Positions 62,174-64,000 of a DNA stretch of 64,000 nt are shown here, in pieces; the first letter of the stretch is position 1, and every line of letters starts with the position of its first letter. The notes under the pieces are model-generated. The model was given only the letters and a program-made list of their open reading frames with translations. It was not told where the DNA came from and searched no databases. The position numbers and the translations under genes are program-made. The DNA lies in the NCBI RefSeq assembly GCF_900107625.1, contig NZ_FNQK01000003.1, positions 1-64,000 on the forward strand. The letters are read 5' to 3'. Source of the DNA: Bizionia paragorgiae. GTDB taxonomy: Bacteria; Bacteroidota; Bacteroidia; Flavobacteriales; Flavobacteriaceae.

Positions 62174-64000
62174 TTGAGCAACGATACTTTAACCAACCAA
62201 AGCCTTAATGTTACACCTGGAATAAGGATTAACTTAAGAGGAGAAGATTTTATAGTTACCAACAGAGAACGCGATATTATTGATGTCGAAGGTATTTCTG
62301 AATTGGTGTATGGTCAAAGTTTTCAATTTGATTTACGATTAGAAAACTACCGAGTAATACAACCAGAAGAAACCGAGCTTCAAGCAGACAATTCTACTCA
62401 TTATAGACAAACCAAGCTATTTCTTGAAACAATATTCAGAAACTCTTCGCATTATTCTGAACATATTGAGATAGCACATAAAGCGGCAATAAGAGGTGCT
62501 AATTATCAATTCGAATCTACTATAAAGGCACTTTCATTGCCACAACCAAAAATCCTCATTGCAGATGCTGTTGGGCTTGGTAAAACTGTTCAAGTTGGCA
62601 TTTTTTTAGCCGAATTAATCAGACGTGGAAAAGGAAAGAAAGTTCTAGTAGTAACACCAAAATCTATCCTTGCTCAATTTCAGCAGGAGATATGGGCTCG
62701 TTTCGCAATTCCATTAGTAAGATTAGATAGTCAGGGAATAGCAAGAATTAAAACAGAAATACCATCAAATAAAAATCCATTCGATTACTATGATAAGGTT
62801 ATCGTATCTATCGATACGTTGAAAAATAATGCAAAATTTAGACACTATTTAGAAAAAGTAAAATGGGATATTGTAGCAATAGATGAATGCCATACAGTTG
62901 CCAATGTTGCATCTCAGAGAGGTGGATTAGCAAAATTTTTATCAGAGAGGACGCAAGCAATGGTTTTGACATCTGCGACACCTCACAACGGTAAACGCGA
63001 GAATTTTGCCAATTTAATAAGTATGTTAGACCCTACGGCAATACCTTATGATGGTGAGTTTACAAAAGAAGATATTCAGCCCTTATATGTTCGTAGGTTT
63101 AAAAAAGATATTGAAGATGAAGTTGGTGATGCTTTTAGAGATAGGATAACAAGTAAAATAGATTGTCCTTTAAATCCTGATGAAGAAGAAGCTTTACGAA
63201 TTATACAAGAATTTAAAGCTGTCGCACAGGAAGAAAGTGCTGGGAATTCTACATTCGGAGCATTACTTTTTTCCATTGGTTTATTCAAGGCATATATGTC
63301 TTCGCCGAAAGCGTGTTTGGAAACAGTAATTAAAAGAATAGATAAAGCGATTGATGAAGATGGTGTAATTGAACATCTTGAAGAGCTGAAAAGCGTTCTC
63401 GAAAAAATTGTGGCTCAAAAAAGTGATTCTAAATATAACCAGTTGCTCTTTAAACTTGACCAAATGGGTTGGAAAGGGAAAAAGAATGATGAGCGTATAA
63501 TCATTTTTGCAGAGCGTAGAGCTACATTAAATGAATTGGAAAAGAATCTGAAAGAAGATTTCAAGCTAAACGATAACGCAGTAGTTCAATTTAACGGAAG
63601 TCTCACAGATACGCAACAGCAAGATATCCTAGAAGATTTCTCTAAAGAAGATAGTACCATTAGGCTTTTTCTTGCTTCTGATGCTGGAAGTCAAGGCGTA
63701 AATCTTCATTACTTCTGTAATCAAATGTTTAATTACGATATTCCTTGGTCAATTATAACTTTAGATCAAAGGAATGGTCGGATAGATCGTTTTGGTCAAA
63801 CCAAAACACCATTCATCTATTACCTTATTGCTGAATCTCAAAGTGAAGATGTTCAAGGAGATATTAGAATTGTAGAGCGTTTAAAAGAAAAGGAAGAAGA
63901 AGTACATAAAAGTTTAGGAGATGCTGGGAGTGTTATGGGCTTTTATGACCAACAGCAAGAATCTAAATTAGTAGAAAAAGCTATTGCCAATAATGACCCG
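62174..64000 (+). CDS. SNF2-type helicase, N-terminal 609 residues (runs off the window)
   Basis: The open frame has no internal stop from 62150 to the end. Superfamily 2 motifs are Walker A ADAVGLGKT (Lys137), motif II DECH in VAIDECHTVAN, motif III TSATPH, and motif VI QRNGRIDRFGQ; the second RecA domain has FAERRATLNELEK and ASDAGSQGVNLHYF. The N-terminus (GIRINLRGEDFIVTNRERD) resembles large SNF2 helicases of defense loci such as DrmD of DISARM, but other RapA-like helicases share it. The start is TTG at 62174, as no ATG is available. Partner genes would be beyond the window. Confidence 0.85.
   Translation, partial: MSNDTLTNQSLNVTPGIRINLRGEDFIVTNRERDIIDVEGISELVYGQSFQFDLRLENYRVIQPEETELQADNSTHYRQTKLFLETIFRNSSHYSEHIEIAHKAAIRGANYQFESTIKALSLPQPKILIADAVGLGKTVQVGIFLAELIRRGKGKKVLVVTPKSILAQFQQEIWARFAIPLVRLDSQGIARIKTEIPSNKNPFDYYDKVIVSIDTLKNNAKFRHYLEKVKWDIVAIDECHTVANVASQRGGLAKFLSERTQAMVLTSATPHNGKRENFANLISMLDPTAIPYDGEFTKEDIQPLYVRRFKKDIEDEVGDAFRDRITSKIDCPLNPDEEEALRIIQEFKAVAQEESAGNSTFGALLFSIGLFKAYMSSPKACLETVIKRIDKAIDEDGVIEHLEELKSVLEKIVAQKSDSKYNQLLFKLDQMGWKGKKNDERIIIFAERRATLNELEKNLKEDFKLNDNAVVQFNGSLTDTQQQDILEDFSKEDSTIRLFLASDAGSQGVNLHYFCNQMFNYDIPWSIITLDQRNGRIDRFGQTKTPFIYYLIAESQSEDVQGDIRIVERLKEKEEEVHKSLGDAGSVMGFYDQQQESKLVEKAIANNDP

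Overview
The window comes from a marine-type member of the Flavobacteriaceae (Bacteroidota). The evidence is the gliding and type IX secretion genes gldB, gldC and gldKLMN, a T9SS type B sorting domain, a DnaG and a TopA without zinc ligands, and several copies of the Bacteroidota promoter element TAnnTTTG. The genus cannot be fixed from the sequence.

Positions 1-38650 are ordinary chromosome. They hold the end of a T9SS-secreted protein, dnaG, an orphan response regulator with Glu in place of the phosphoacceptor Asp, nadE and gldBC. Next on the minus strand are the cell-shape operon mreBCD-mrdA-rodA, purH and a GAF-type methionine sulfoxide reductase. A small copper-type module follows (Cys-rich membrane protein, TonB receptor, secreted HMA protein), then groES/groEL. 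An outer-membrane biogenesis operon (miaB, lipoprotein, sigma-54 activator, lptE, TPR protein, secG) faces topA. After topA comes an arginase-fold protein that has lost its metal ligands, then gldKLMN, an FAD oxidoreductase, a DUF983 protein, an ABC-F ATPase, an LRR protein, a 59-residue zinc-ribbon protein and an initiator tRNA.

The accessory region starts directly after the tRNA-fMet (38574-38646), a plausible attachment site. Positions 38873-54099 are a metal-resistance island: a His/Cys protein, an RND pump fused to a TolC-like outer-membrane factor, its adaptor, a PII-like protein, two Fur-family regulators, a P1B-4 ATPase and a P1B-2 ATPase. Each ATPase is preceded by a SpoIIAA-like (STAS) protein. 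The island also has an APC permease with a candidate three-helix RNA upstream, and several small membrane proteins. The proposed logic is efflux of divalent metal across the inner membrane (ATPases) and out of the cell (RND-OMF), under Fur/PII control.

Positions 54154-57290 are a degraded zone: a DUF4238 protein, a frameshifted TSUP transporter and three diverged copies of a repeat of about 200 bp. Positions 57293-61767 are a mobilization module: ssb, a DUF6876 protein, a candidate oriT, a BfmA/BtgA-type accessory protein, a DUF5712/MobB-type relaxase and a VirD4/TraG-like coupling protein. The window ends in a probable defense locus: an XRE regulator followed by an SNF2-type helicase that runs off the end. 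No integrase, rRNA, CRISPR array or complete insertion sequence was seen.
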